In this document: positions 15,015 through 22,141 of the stretch, in pieces
Position numbering within the stretch: position 1 is the first letter of the stretch
How the letters are laid out: every line of letters begins with the position of its first letter
Assembly (NCBI GenBank): GCA_964400655.1
Contig: CAYNVN010000120.1
Coordinates: 1 to 22,193 of the forward strand
DNA length: 22,193 bases
From: B16-G9 sp964400655
GTDB taxonomy: Bacteria > Bacteroidota > Bacteroidia > Bacteroidales > F082
Direction of reading: 5' to 3'
Notes under the pieces: model-generated
Databases searched by the model: none
Seen by the model: only the letters and a program-made list of their open reading frames with translations
Told to the model about the DNA's origin: nothing
Program-made: the position numbers and the translations under genes

Positions 15015-15233
15015 TTAGTGATAATCGGTACCTAAAACCCTTCTTCTTTTATTGGGAACAATATATTTTTTACGCAACGGGGCTTTTTTCGGTGTGGCTG
15101 CATTGGCGGTTACCGTGTTGTGATACTTCTTGTTGGAAGCATGGCCCGGATATGATCGTTTGGAACAGGAAGAGAGTGAAACCACTGAAATTGCAATAAC
15201 GGTAATAAAAAACAAACGGATAAATAATTTCAT
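15015..15233 (-). CDS. Small basic lipoprotein, unknown function
   Basis: A 72-residue predicted lipoprotein of no recognised family. It has a short positive N-terminus, a hydrophobic segment (about 7-19) and a lipobox L20-S-S-C23, so the mature protein would start with a lipidated Cys and be about 50 residues. The mature part is strongly basic (13 Lys/Arg against a single Asp), including KKAPLRKKY and NKRRR. That suits contact with nucleic acid, LPS phosphate or acidic polymers, but nothing proves this. Support for a real gene: a clear lipobox, a probable -7 box upstream on the - strand, a bidirectional terminator just past its stop, and no overlap with any other gene. It is divergent from recQ. 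Confidence 0.7.
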   Translation of the reverse strand: MKLFIRLFFITVIAISVVSLSSCSKRSYPGHASNKKYHNTVTANAATPKKAPLRKKYIVPNKRRRVLGTDYH

Positions 15234-15258
15234 TTTTTTTGTTTTGAATTTTGGACGC

Positions 15259-15266
15259 TAAAAGTA
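15259..15266 (-). promoter_or_regulatory. Probable -7 box for the small lipoprotein gene
   Basis: On the - strand this reads TACTTTTA (7 of 8 to TAnnTTTG), the same sequence as the boxes before rfbC and recQ. The predicted leader to the ATG at 15233 is about 20 bases. No firm -33 element is seen. Confidence 0.4.
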
Positions 15267-15409
15267 ATCAAAAATCTTTTACGATAAACAAATCACTTCT
15301 TTATGATTGAATGAACCTTTAAAAGGTTGCAGTGTGATTATCTTTTTTTCCTTAAGATTTAATTTCAACTTTCGTTTATATCATTTCCGCAAGACTGAAA
15401 CTAATTCAT

Positions 15410-15417
15410 TACTTTTA
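15410..15417 (+). promoter_or_regulatory. Probable -7 box for recQ
   Basis: TACTTTTA (7 of 8 to TAnnTTTG) lies 18 bases before the ATG at 15436. It falls downstream of the alternative TTG start at 15307, which supports the shorter protein. Confidence 0.45.
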
Positions 15418-15435
15418 CGGCTACGATTGAATTAT

Positions 15436-17367
15436 ATGAGCGAAAATGCACGGAACATATTAACCCGTTACTGGGGATACACCAAATTCAGGCCGAAGCA
15501 GGAGGAAATTATCGATTCGGTATTAAACGGTCATGATACGCTTGCCCTGATGCCCACCGGCGGAGGTAAATCACTTACTTTTCAGGTTCCTGCCATGGTA
15601 AAAGAGGGTTTGTGTTTGGTGGTTACCCCCCTGATTGCACTGATGCGCGATCAGGTTCAGCATCTGAAACGGCTGGGTATTTCAGCCGCCGCCATCTATT
15701 CGGGCATGTTCCACGATGAAATTGATGCCGTTGCCTCGGGTTGCATCCACGGCCGGTATAAATTTCTGTATATATCGCCCGAAAGGCTTATTGCCGATAA
15801 CTTCCGTGATTTTATTTCCCGGCTAAACGTTAATCTGCTTACCGTTGACGAAGCACACTGTATTTCGCAATGGGGTTACGATTTCAGACCTCCCTACCTG
15901 CACATTGCCGAAATCAGGGAACTTTTTCCCGAAGTTCCGGTACTTGCTCTTACGGCAACCGCAACCCCCGACACGGTTCAGGATATTGTGGAAAAACTGC
16001 GTTTTAAAGAGCCGGTCATCATCAGGGCAGGATTTGAACGAAAAAACCTGTCATACAACGTTTTTAAAAACAATGACAAAACCGGAACCCTGTTGTCGAT
16101 GCTTAAAAAAGGAAAAGGTTCCGCCATTGTTTATGTACGAAGCCGCAGGAAAACCCGCGATTTGGCAGAGATAATTTACAAAAACGGCATTTCGGCAACC
16201 TATTACCATGCAGGGCTTGATGCTGCCGTTAGGATACGCCGGCAAAAAGAGTGGTCAACCGGAAAAGTGCGGGTTATGGTATCCACCAATGCTTTCGGTA
16301 TGGGTATCGATAAACCCGATGTACGACAGGTGATTCACTACGATTTACCCGACAGCATCGAATCCTATTTTCAGGAAGCGGGAAGAGCCGGAAGGGATCA
16401 AAAACCGGCATGGGCATCACTGCTGTACAACAATCGCGACATTACCGATGTTAAAAAACGTCATGCTGCATCGTTCCCGCCCATTGCCACCATTAAAAAG
16501 GTGTACAATCAGCTGGGAAACTATTTTGATATACCGGTTGGCAGCGGCGAAAATACCGGATACGATTTTGATATCGGCGATTTTGCACGACAATATCAGT
16601 TTGATGTGCTGGAAACATACAGCGCCATTAAGCTGCTTGAAAAAGAGGGACTGCTTATATACAGCGAAACTTCGGGACGCTATTCAAAACTTAAAATAGG
16701 ACTTAACAAAAGCGACCTTTATCGCTATATGGTGGAGAACCCTGCCGACGACCATCTTATCAAAGAGATACTGCGATCCTATGCGGGAATATTTACCGAC
16801 TATATCAACATCAACGAAAAACTGCTGGCCAAACGTGCCGGTATGGATGTAAAAAAAATTGTGGACATGCTTACCGGCCTGAGTAAAAAAAAGGTGCTTT
16901 CTTACATCCCTGTTCGCCGTAAACCGCAACTTATTTTTGTTTACGAGCGCCTGGATACCGATATTATTCAGCTCTCAAAAGAAAATTACGACCTGCGTAA
17001 AAAAGCAGCCTCCAAACGTCTTCAGGCAATTTTGGATTTCATCACTTCCGGACTACAGTGCCGCAGCATCCAGTTGTTGCGATATTTCGGCGAAAAGTCA
17101 ACCCGCAGGTGCGGCATCTGCGATGTGTGCCGTAAAAAGGGCAAAACAGAACTGAATGACGTGGAAATAGAACTGATTACCGGAAAAATAAAAGCGTGTC
17201 TGAGCAACGGAAGCAAACACCTGTATGATGTTGTGGCCGGTTTGCACGATATTGAAGAAGATAAAGTTTTGTCGGTTATTCAATGGCTGCTCGACAACGA
17301 ACGTATCAGTCGGCAAAAAGACGAAACCCTTGTCTGGACGCGTCAGCTGGATATAAACCTGGAATAG
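15436..17367 (+). CDS. recQ: RecQ-family ATP-dependent DNA helicase (long Bacteroidota form)
   Basis: A 643-residue superfamily-2 3'-5' helicase for recombination and replication-fork repair. The two-lobed motor covers about 1-340: Walker A MPTGGGKS (39-46), DEAH box (138-141) with the RecQ-specific HCISQWGYDFRPPY loop, and motif VI QEAGRAGRD from residue 313. The zinc cysteines are C542, C559, C562 and C565, with the canonical CX16CX2CX2C spacing, but about 160 residues further along than in E. coli RecQ (380-403). The intervening region (about 345-525) contains a winged-helix-like segment (FDVLETYSAIKLLEKEGLLI). Only about 78 residues follow the zinc site, with a helix-turn-helix-like end and no recognisable HRDC domain. 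The start at 15436 is chosen over TTG 15307 because the extra 43 residues are not family-like and precede the -7 box. Confidence 0.93.
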   Translation: MSENARNILTRYWGYTKFRPKQEEIIDSVLNGHDTLALMPTGGGKSLTFQVPAMVKEGLCLVVTPLIALMRDQVQHLKRLGISAAAIYSGMFHDEIDAVASGCIHGRYKFLYISPERLIADNFRDFISRLNVNLLTVDEAHCISQWGYDFRPPYLHIAEIRELFPEVPVLALTATATPDTVQDIVEKLRFKEPVIIRAGFERKNLSYNVFKNNDKTGTLLSMLKKGKGSAIVYVRSRRKTRDLAEIIYKNGISATYYHAGLDAAVRIRRQKEWSTGKVRVMVSTNAFGMGIDKPDVRQVIHYDLPDSIESYFQEAGRAGRDQKPAWASLLYNNRDITDVKKRHAASFPPIATIKKVYNQLGNYFDIPVGSGENTGYDFDIGDFARQYQFDVLETYSAIKLLEKEGLLIYSETSGRYSKLKIGLNKSDLYRYMVENPADDHLIKEILRSYAGIFTDYININEKLLAKRAGMDVKKIVDMLTGLSKKKVLSYIPVRRKPQLIFVYERLDTDIIQLSKENYDLRKKAASKRLQAILDFITSGLQCRSIQLLRYFGEKSTRRCGICDVCRKKGKTELNDVEIELITGKIKACLSNGSKHLYDVVAGLHDIEEDKVLSVIQWLLDNERISRQKDETLVWTRQLDINLE

Positions 17368-17389
17368 TGTTTTGAATTGAAGAAGTTTT

Positions 17390-17397
17390 TATTTTCG
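17390..17397 (+). promoter_or_regulatory. Possible -7 box for the four-gene run starting with the beta-barrel protein
   Basis: TATTTTCG matches TAnnTTTG at 7 of 8 positions and lies 18 bases before the ATG at 17416. A TTTG at 17371-17374 is 15 bases upstream, a little short for a -33 element. Confidence 0.4.
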
Positions 17398-17415
17398 TAA
17401 AAAATATCATAAACC

Positions 17416-18147
17416 ATGAAATTAAGATTACTAACCCTTTTTATTATGATAACTGCCCTCTCCTTCGGGCAGAGCCTTCGCAGAACAACCCTCGGTTTGG
17501 AACCGGGAGCACTTATTCCGTTAAACGATTTTGCCTCTGCAGATGCAACACTTATTTCGGATACTTCCGAATCCTACCCCGGATTTGCCAAAACCGGTAT
17601 GATGATCCGGTTGGTTTTTGAACATCGTTTAACCCACAATTTTGGTGTTCAGGCCGATTTTATTTACGGTTATAATAATATTGACCAGGAAAAGATGGCC
17701 GTTTCGCTGGGCCAGGTTAGCGATGCCGCGTTAAGCATTGTGGCATCACGACCTTGGAATTATGCCGGAATACTTGCCGGTCCCTTTTTTAAAATTCCTT
17801 TTACCGATGACTTTTCGTTTATGATTAGAGGAAAAGCAGGTGGTGTGGGTGTTTATTCCCCCGAATATAAAATTACGGGTCACTATAACGATGACCAGAG
17901 TAAAATTGAATATTATCAATATGTAAACAAAACCTTTTCGTTTATATGGACTGCAGGTGCAGGATTTCAATACATGCTAAGCAAATACAGTTTTAGCCTG
18001 TACAGCGATTATCTCGCCTTAAATGCCGATTTTGATAACGTAACGGGTCAGGACTGGAGCGTTAAACCTCCTGCCGAAACCCAAATCAGTTTCAGGCAAA
18101 AAATAAGTGCCGTGTCCATAACCTTCGGAATATCATATATCTTCTGA
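17416..18147 (+). CDS. Outer membrane beta-barrel protein (porin-like), unknown function
   Basis: A 243-residue exported protein. A signal peptide is clear (about 1-19, MITALSFGQS), and the rest alternates short amphipathic beta-strands ending in a terminal Phe (SITFGISYIF), the usual mark of outer-membrane barrels. The length suggests an 8- to 10-stranded barrel of the OmpA-barrel/PorT-like 'outer membrane beta-barrel' class. No periplasmic peptidoglycan-binding domain is present. Segments such as NFGVQADFIYGYNNI and SFIWTAGAGFQYML fit transmembrane strands. The specific role (channel, adhesion, envelope assembly) cannot be told. It leads a run of + strand genes, with only 8 bases to the DNA glycosylase gene behind it, so co-transcription is likely. 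Confidence 0.8.
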   Translation: MKLRLLTLFIMITALSFGQSLRRTTLGLEPGALIPLNDFASADATLISDTSESYPGFAKTGMMIRLVFEHRLTHNFGVQADFIYGYNNIDQEKMAVSLGQVSDAALSIVASRPWNYAGILAGPFFKIPFTDDFSFMIRGKAGGVGVYSPEYKITGHYNDDQSKIEYYQYVNKTFSFIWTAGAGFQYMLSKYSFSLYSDYLALNADFDNVTGQDWSVKPPAETQISFRQKISAVSITFGISYIF

Positions 18148-18155
18148 TAATATTT

Positions 18156-18755
18156 ATGTCATCTCAAAAAATAGCCGTTTCCCGTTATCAAACCGAACAG
18201 GTTGTTTCGCTTGCCCGTAATCTCACGGGTAAGTTTCTGTTTACCAAAATAAACAACAAACTTACCGGAGGCATGATTACCGAAACCGAAGCCTATGCAG
18301 GAGTTACCGATAAGGCTTCGCATGCTTACGGAGGACGTAGAACCAACCGTACCGCCATTATGTATCATAAAGGAGGCGTTAGTTACGTATATTTCACTTA
18401 CGGAATGCACCACCTTTTTAATATTGTAACCGGAAAAGAAGAGGTACCCCATGCCATATTGATTCGTGCAATTTATCCTCTGGAAGGAACCGGAACCATG
18501 CTGAAACGTACCGGAAAAAGTGCGGTTAATTACAAGCTCACCAACGGTCCCGCCAAACTTACCAGGGCATTGGGCATTACAAAGGAACACAACGGTATTT
18601 CACTGGACGGAAATATAATATGGCTTGAAGACCGGAACATTATTATTGACGATAAAGATATTGCCGCCACACCCCGCATCGGAATAGATTATGCCGGTGA
18701 AGATGCCCTGTTACCCTATCGTTTTGTGCTTGATTATAAAAATTACCTGCCATGA
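18156..18755 (+). CDS. DNA-3-methyladenine glycosylase, AAG/MPG family
   Basis: A 199-residue base-excision-repair enzyme that removes alkylated purines such as 3-methyladenine (and often hypoxanthine or ethenoadenine) from DNA. It belongs to the AAG (MPG, Pfam Pur_DNA_glyco) fold, not the AlkA or Tag folds. Key residues align with human AAG by spacing: catalytic Glu E45 in ITETEAYAG (human E125), Tyr Y47 (Y127), His H56 in ASHAYGG (H136), Tyr Y79 in VSYVYFTYGMHH (Y159) and Asn N89 in LFNIVTG (N169). RAIYPLEG and TNGPAKLTRALGI complete the family pattern. It starts 8 bases after the beta-barrel gene and overlaps the next gene by 4 bases (ATGA), so translational coupling is likely. Confidence 0.95.
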   Translation: MSSQKIAVSRYQTEQVVSLARNLTGKFLFTKINNKLTGGMITETEAYAGVTDKASHAYGGRRTNRTAIMYHKGGVSYVYFTYGMHHLFNIVTGKEEVPHAILIRAIYPLEGTGTMLKRTGKSAVNYKLTNGPAKLTRALGITKEHNGISLDGNIIWLEDRNIIIDDKDIAATPRIGIDYAGEDALLPYRFVLDYKNYLP

Positions 18756-19189
18756 AATATTTAGCATTGTTTTTAGTTGCCCTGTTAACTGCCTGTGGCC
18801 ACATAACACACAACCGTGTTTCAAAAAATGAGATTGTCGCCGTATTGATGCAACAACAGGAATTTTGGAACAACGGCGATATAAAAGGTTACATGAAAGG
18901 TTATTACAAAAGCGATTCGCTTAGGTTTGTATCGGGAGGCAAGGTTACTTACGGCTGGCAAACCACCCTTGACCGGTATCTGAAAAGCTATCCTGATAAA
19001 TCAGCCATGGGCAAACTTGTTTTTTCGGAAATTGACGTGAAACCTCTTTCCGAAGAGTCGGCCCTTGTTTTTGGGAAGTGGGAATTGCAACGAAAAAGCG
19101 ATCACCCGTGGGGATTGTTTACGCTCATCTTTAAAAAAACAGGATGCGGGTGGCGCATAATTCACGATCATACTTCGATTGCACGTTAA
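18752..19189 (+). CDS. NTF2-like (DUF4440/SnoaL-type) lipoprotein
   Basis: A 145-residue predicted lipoprotein with a cone-shaped NTF2-like fold. The N-terminus has a hydrophobic stretch and a lipobox L12-T-A-C15, so it is probably attached to a membrane. The mature part shows the DUF4440 pattern: a first helix with QQQEFWNNGDIKGYMKGYY, then FVSGGKVTYGWQTTLDRYLKSY and a beta-rich end SALVFGKWEL ... GLFTLIFKKTGCGWRIIHDHTS. Such domains often bind small ligands or act as scaffolds, but no substrate can be assigned. The start overlaps the stop of the glycosylase gene (ATGA), and the GH-like gene follows after 32 bases. Why a lipoprotein is coupled to a DNA glycosylase is unclear; this may simply be operon packing. 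Confidence 0.85.
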   Translation: MKYLALFLVALLTACGHITHNRVSKNEIVAVLMQQQEFWNNGDIKGYMKGYYKSDSLRFVSGGKVTYGWQTTLDRYLKSYPDKSAMGKLVFSEIDVKPLSEESALVFGKWELQRKSDHPWGLFTLIFKKTGCGWRIIHDHTSIAR

Positions 19190-19221
19190 AAGTTGTTCCA
19201 TAAAAAATAAATCCGTAAATC

Positions 19222-21621
19222 ATGTTTAATAAAATTACTTTCGCTTTATTGGTTATTTTTTTGATAAATGCTCCGTTGCGGGTAACATCGCAGGAAAAAG
19301 TATTTCCGGGAGCCAGCGAAAAAACTCCTTCAAAAGCACAATACTTCAGCTGGATAAACAATACCAACGAAGGAGCCACCGAGGCACAAACGCAAATTAA
19401 CCTTGATTTTTTCGGCTGGCTGAAAAAGGAATACGGGATGCAACTTGATATTTATGCTTTTGATGCAGGTGCCATCGACGGAAAACGGTTTTACGGAAGC
19501 ATCAATTCAAAAAGATTTAAAAAACAGTTTCCTTACGGATTCGACTCCATTTACCGCAAAGCAACCTCGCTGGGAATACGGCTGGGCATTTGGGGAGGCC
19601 CTGACGGATTTGGCAATACGCCCGGGGAAGAGCTGGCCAGAACAAATCAAATGGTGAGCCTGTGTAAAGATTACAACTTTGCCCTTTTTAAATTTGATGC
19701 CGTGTGCGGCCCTTTGCGCCCCGAAAAAGAAGATGCTTTTATCAACATGATGAAACAGTGTCGTAATTATGCTCCCGACCTTATTCTGTTGAATCACCGC
19801 CTCGGTCTTAATCGTGCCAGACCTTACGCCACCACCTTTTTGTGGGGAGGCAACGAAACCTACATTGATGTATTTATGACCAACAATGTTACGGCTCCGC
19901 ACCACCGTGCCGCCGCCATCTCGCGCGGATTGGTTCCCGGTTTAAAGCGGCTTACCGAAGACCACGGCGTTTGTCTCTCCTCCTGCCTTGACAACTGGGA
20001 CGACGATTTAATACTACAGGCTTTTAACCGCAGTTTAATACTGGCACCGGAGATATATGGAAATCCGTGGTTGCTGAATGATGATGAGTTTGCCCAATTG
20101 GCCCGCATTTATAACCTTCATCGTAAATACAATAAAATATTGGTTAACGGTATTGTGCTTAACGAAGAAAAATACGGCCCTTATGCGGTTTCAAGGGGTG
20201 ACGGTAGAACCAGAGTGGTAACCTTACGAAACTTAAGCTGGCTTCCGGTTAAATATAAACTGACACTGGGAAATGAGCTGGGATTAAACGAAACCAAAAC
20301 TAAGGCAGAACTGATCAGGTTACATCCTTACGAAGAGTATATGGGTTCTTTTAAATTCGGGAAAACAGTGGAAGTAACGGTTGAACCTTTTAGGGCGGCC
20401 ATGTTTTTGGTAACGGTTAAAGGATTTGACGAACCGGGTGTAAAGGGAGCTCCCTACAGACTGGTTCGCAATGTGAAAGGCAAAAACATTTTAATTGATG
20501 TGTATGGCGATCCCGGAACAAAAGCAAACATTTCATTGTTTAACGTAAATTCATTTACAGGTGTAAAAATTTCCGATGGCTCGCAATCAAAATTTATTAA
20601 AAAAGGTAAAACTCCTTTAAGGTTCCCCGGTAAAAAATTAACGCTTCCCGTTCATCGTAAAATTGCCGATATGACGGAGGTTCCCGTTCCTGATGATGCA
20701 GAAGCTCTTTATGAGGCTACGGTATTTTCGGCCGATAACAACGCTTTGGAAGTACGGTCGTTACAACGCTCGGGCAAAACAAATATTCCCGAAGTTAAAA
20801 ATGCCCGCGATGCCTTTTTCATTCAGCCAACCTTTGTGAACAGGGCGGTATGGGACAAAAACCTGTTCGATTCCGATTACAAAACCGGATTTGCGATTTC
20901 TCGAAAATATGATTACGATCTAAGAATAAAAGGCGGCGCTTTCCGGCTTGATTTGGGTAAAGCTACAGCTGTTGACTCCGTTGTTATTCATGTTCCCGAC
21001 TATTTCGAGTTGCAACCTATGCTTTATCAGGAAGGTAATTATGCGGACGTGTCAACCGACCTGCAAAAGTGGCGTACCATCACTTTTTTGGCCGATACCC
21101 TAATGGTAATTCCGGTGAATGACACGGTTCGCTATCTGCGGTTTAAATATCAACCGCAATATATTGTCGAGATTGAAGGATTCTACAAAGGTAAATCGCT
21201 TGACAGAACCCGTTGGAAAGCCTCCAATCTTTTTGCCGCTCCTTCACGCATGAAATGTGTTAAGTGCTGGAAAACAACTTTTATACCTGATGAGCTGGCC
21301 GACAGCAGTTACCTGAGTGTTGCCTTAAACGGTAAACACGGTGTGGAGGGTGCTTATGTTGCAGCCAAAATAGATGGTAAACCTGTAGGCGCTCCCGACA
21401 GGGCACCGTCGTACCCTTCAAATACGTGGGAGTATGTTGTTGCGCAACGTGATGCCAATTACACCTATTACATTCCCGTGAAAAATGAATACAAAGGTAA
21501 AACCATTGAAGTGTTTGTAATGGCTTACGACAAAAATAACACGGATTTCAAACCGGAAGTATGGCTCTCCTCTAAAACGGAAGGTAAGAAAGCGATAAGG
21601 TTAGAAGTGGTAAGAAAATAA
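19222..21621 (+). CDS. Secreted glycoside-hydrolase-like protein (alpha-galactosidase-like, clan GH-D type)
   Basis: A 799-residue exported protein with a Sec signal peptide at about 1-24 and no lipobox. The N-terminal half (about 35-345) looks like a (beta/alpha)8 barrel related to GH27/GH36/GH31-type enzymes: YFSWINNTNEG (41-51), LDIYAFDAG (75-83), GIRLGIWGGPDGFGNTP (118-134), FKFDAVCG (156-163) with D159 as the likely nucleophile by analogy with the KxD motif, LLNHRLGL (189-196), TEDHG (245-249) and SSCLDNWDDD (253-262). A beta-sandwich follows (about 345-400), then a discoidin/F5-8-like region (about 520-670) and a further C-terminal beta domain. Similar proteins are, as I recall, annotated 'alpha-galactosidase' in Bacteroides without characterisation. 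No SusC/SusD pair, regulator or sulfatase is nearby, so it is not in a visible polysaccharide utilisation locus. Activity is inferred only. Confidence 0.7.
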   Translation: MFNKITFALLVIFLINAPLRVTSQEKVFPGASEKTPSKAQYFSWINNTNEGATEAQTQINLDFFGWLKKEYGMQLDIYAFDAGAIDGKRFYGSINSKRFKKQFPYGFDSIYRKATSLGIRLGIWGGPDGFGNTPGEELARTNQMVSLCKDYNFALFKFDAVCGPLRPEKEDAFINMMKQCRNYAPDLILLNHRLGLNRARPYATTFLWGGNETYIDVFMTNNVTAPHHRAAAISRGLVPGLKRLTEDHGVCLSSCLDNWDDDLILQAFNRSLILAPEIYGNPWLLNDDEFAQLARIYNLHRKYNKILVNGIVLNEEKYGPYAVSRGDGRTRVVTLRNLSWLPVKYKLTLGNELGLNETKTKAELIRLHPYEEYMGSFKFGKTVEVTVEPFRAAMFLVTVKGFDEPGVKGAPYRLVRNVKGKNILIDVYGDPGTKANISLFNVNSFTGVKISDGSQSKFIKKGKTPLRFPGKKLTLPVHRKIADMTEVPVPDDAEALYEATVFSADNNALEVRSLQRSGKTNIPEVKNARDAFFIQPTFVNRAVWDKNLFDSDYKTGFAISRKYDYDLRIKGGAFRLDLGKATAVDSVVIHVPDYFELQPMLYQEGNYADVSTDLQKWRTITFLADTLMVIPVNDTVRYLRFKYQPQYIVEIEGFYKGKSLDRTRWKASNLFAAPSRMKCVKCWKTTFIPDELADSSYLSVALNGKHGVEGAYVAAKIDGKPVGAPDRAPSYPSNTWEYVVAQRDANYTYYIPVKNEYKGKTIEVFVMAYDKNNTDFKPEVWLSSKTEGKKAIRLEVVRK

Positions 21622-21673
21622 GGAAAGCACTTGAAGTTTGGAGTGCCTAAAGTGCCTGGAGTTTGGAGTTGAG

Positions 21674-21708
21674 CGTTCAGCGTTCAGCGTTTTGCGTTTG
21701 GCGTTCAG
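21674..21708 (+). repeat. Heptamer tandem array, five units
   Basis: Five consecutive 7-base units: CGTTCAG, CGTTCAG, CGTTTTG, CGTTTGG, CGTTCAG. The pattern CGTTYDG is kept with small changes between units. Confidence 0.8.
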
Positions 21709-21803
21709 GCGGGCTTTGTGTCTTCTTTTCTTTCTTCTCCGTCATTCCGCCACCACCCTCGTTATTTCGACGACCTTTCCATTTTTCTTCATCATTCCGC
21801 CAC

Positions 21804-21826
21804 CCTCCCCGTCATTTCGAGGGAGG
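21804..21826. repeat. CCTCCC/GGGAGG hairpin around a GTCATTTCG core
   Basis: Arms CCTCCC (21804-21809) and GGGAGG (21821-21826) flank an 11-base loop containing GTCATTTCG. Related GTCATTCCG cores occur at about 21743, 21791 and 22124, and an inverted half (CCTTCGGGATGACG) at about 21917-21930. Confidence 0.55.
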
Positions 21827-21947
21827 AACGACCGAGAAATCCCCTGCTATTGATGACAGGGCTCCCTTTTTGTTAAAGAGGCAGGATGATGTTGGGGAAA
21901 TTCCTCTGTCGTGCCTCCTTCGGGATGACGTTGGGGTTTGCGGGAGG

Positions 21948-21975
21948 GGCAGGCCCGCCTGCCGGACGGGCAGGC
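21948..21975. repeat. Alternating GGCAGGC / GCCTGCC / GGCAGGC palindrome
   Basis: GGCAGGC (21948-21954), GCCTGCC (21957-21963) and GGCAGGC (21969-21975) follow each other with 2- and 5-base spacers. The middle unit can pair perfectly with either neighbour. The GC content is far above the surrounding DNA. Confidence 0.7.
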
Positions 21976-22059
21976 AAATCAAAAATCTTAAATCAAAAAT
22001 TTGCAATCATAAATCAAAAGTGCCTGGAGTACTTGAAGTGTGGAGTGCCCGGAGTTAAG

Positions 22060-22087
22060 CGTTTAGGGTTTGGCGTTTAGGGTTTAG
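22060..22087 (+). repeat. Heptamer tandem array, four units
   Basis: Four consecutive 7-base units: CGTTTAG, GGTTTGG, CGTTTAG, GGTTTAG. This is the counterpart of the array at 21674-21708 in the second module copy, with T in place of C at the fifth position of each unit and some G-for-C changes at the first. Confidence 0.75.
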
Positions 22088-22119
22088 GCAGGCTTCGGTA
22101 GTGCCTCCTTTTTTTCTTT

Positions 22120-22141
22120 CTTCGTCATTCCGACGACGAAG
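22120..22141. repeat. CTTCGTC/GACGAAG hairpin in a pyrimidine/purine setting
   Basis: A perfect 7-bp stem, CTTCGTC (22120-22126) / GACGAAG (22135-22141), surrounds an 8-base loop. The flanking T-rich left side and GGAGGAGGAA right side could extend the stem by about nine more pairs in RNA if G.U pairs are allowed. A second short hairpin, CCCTTT / AAAGGG, follows at 22175-22191. Confidence 0.6.

Noticed and set aside
15307..15435. TTG start extending RecQ by 43 residues
   Set aside because: The extension has no RecQ similarity and contains the probable promoter box; MSENARNILTRYWGY is the expected start.
21976..22019. AAATCAAAA repeats as a CRISPR or origin iteron array
   Set aside because: Units are short, irregularly spaced and AT-rich with no unique spacers, no cas genes and no replication initiator.
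21638..22080. Several overlapping open frames of 64-131 codons in the right-end block
   Set aside because: They translate heptamers, pyrimidine tracts and palindromes (for example PVRQAGLP on the - strand), in several frames at once; no start signals.
22060..22087. Telomere-like TTTAGGG repeats
   Set aside because: Only four imperfect heptamers, embedded in a bacterial intergenic module that has a CGTTCAG counterpart; no sign of a chromosome end.
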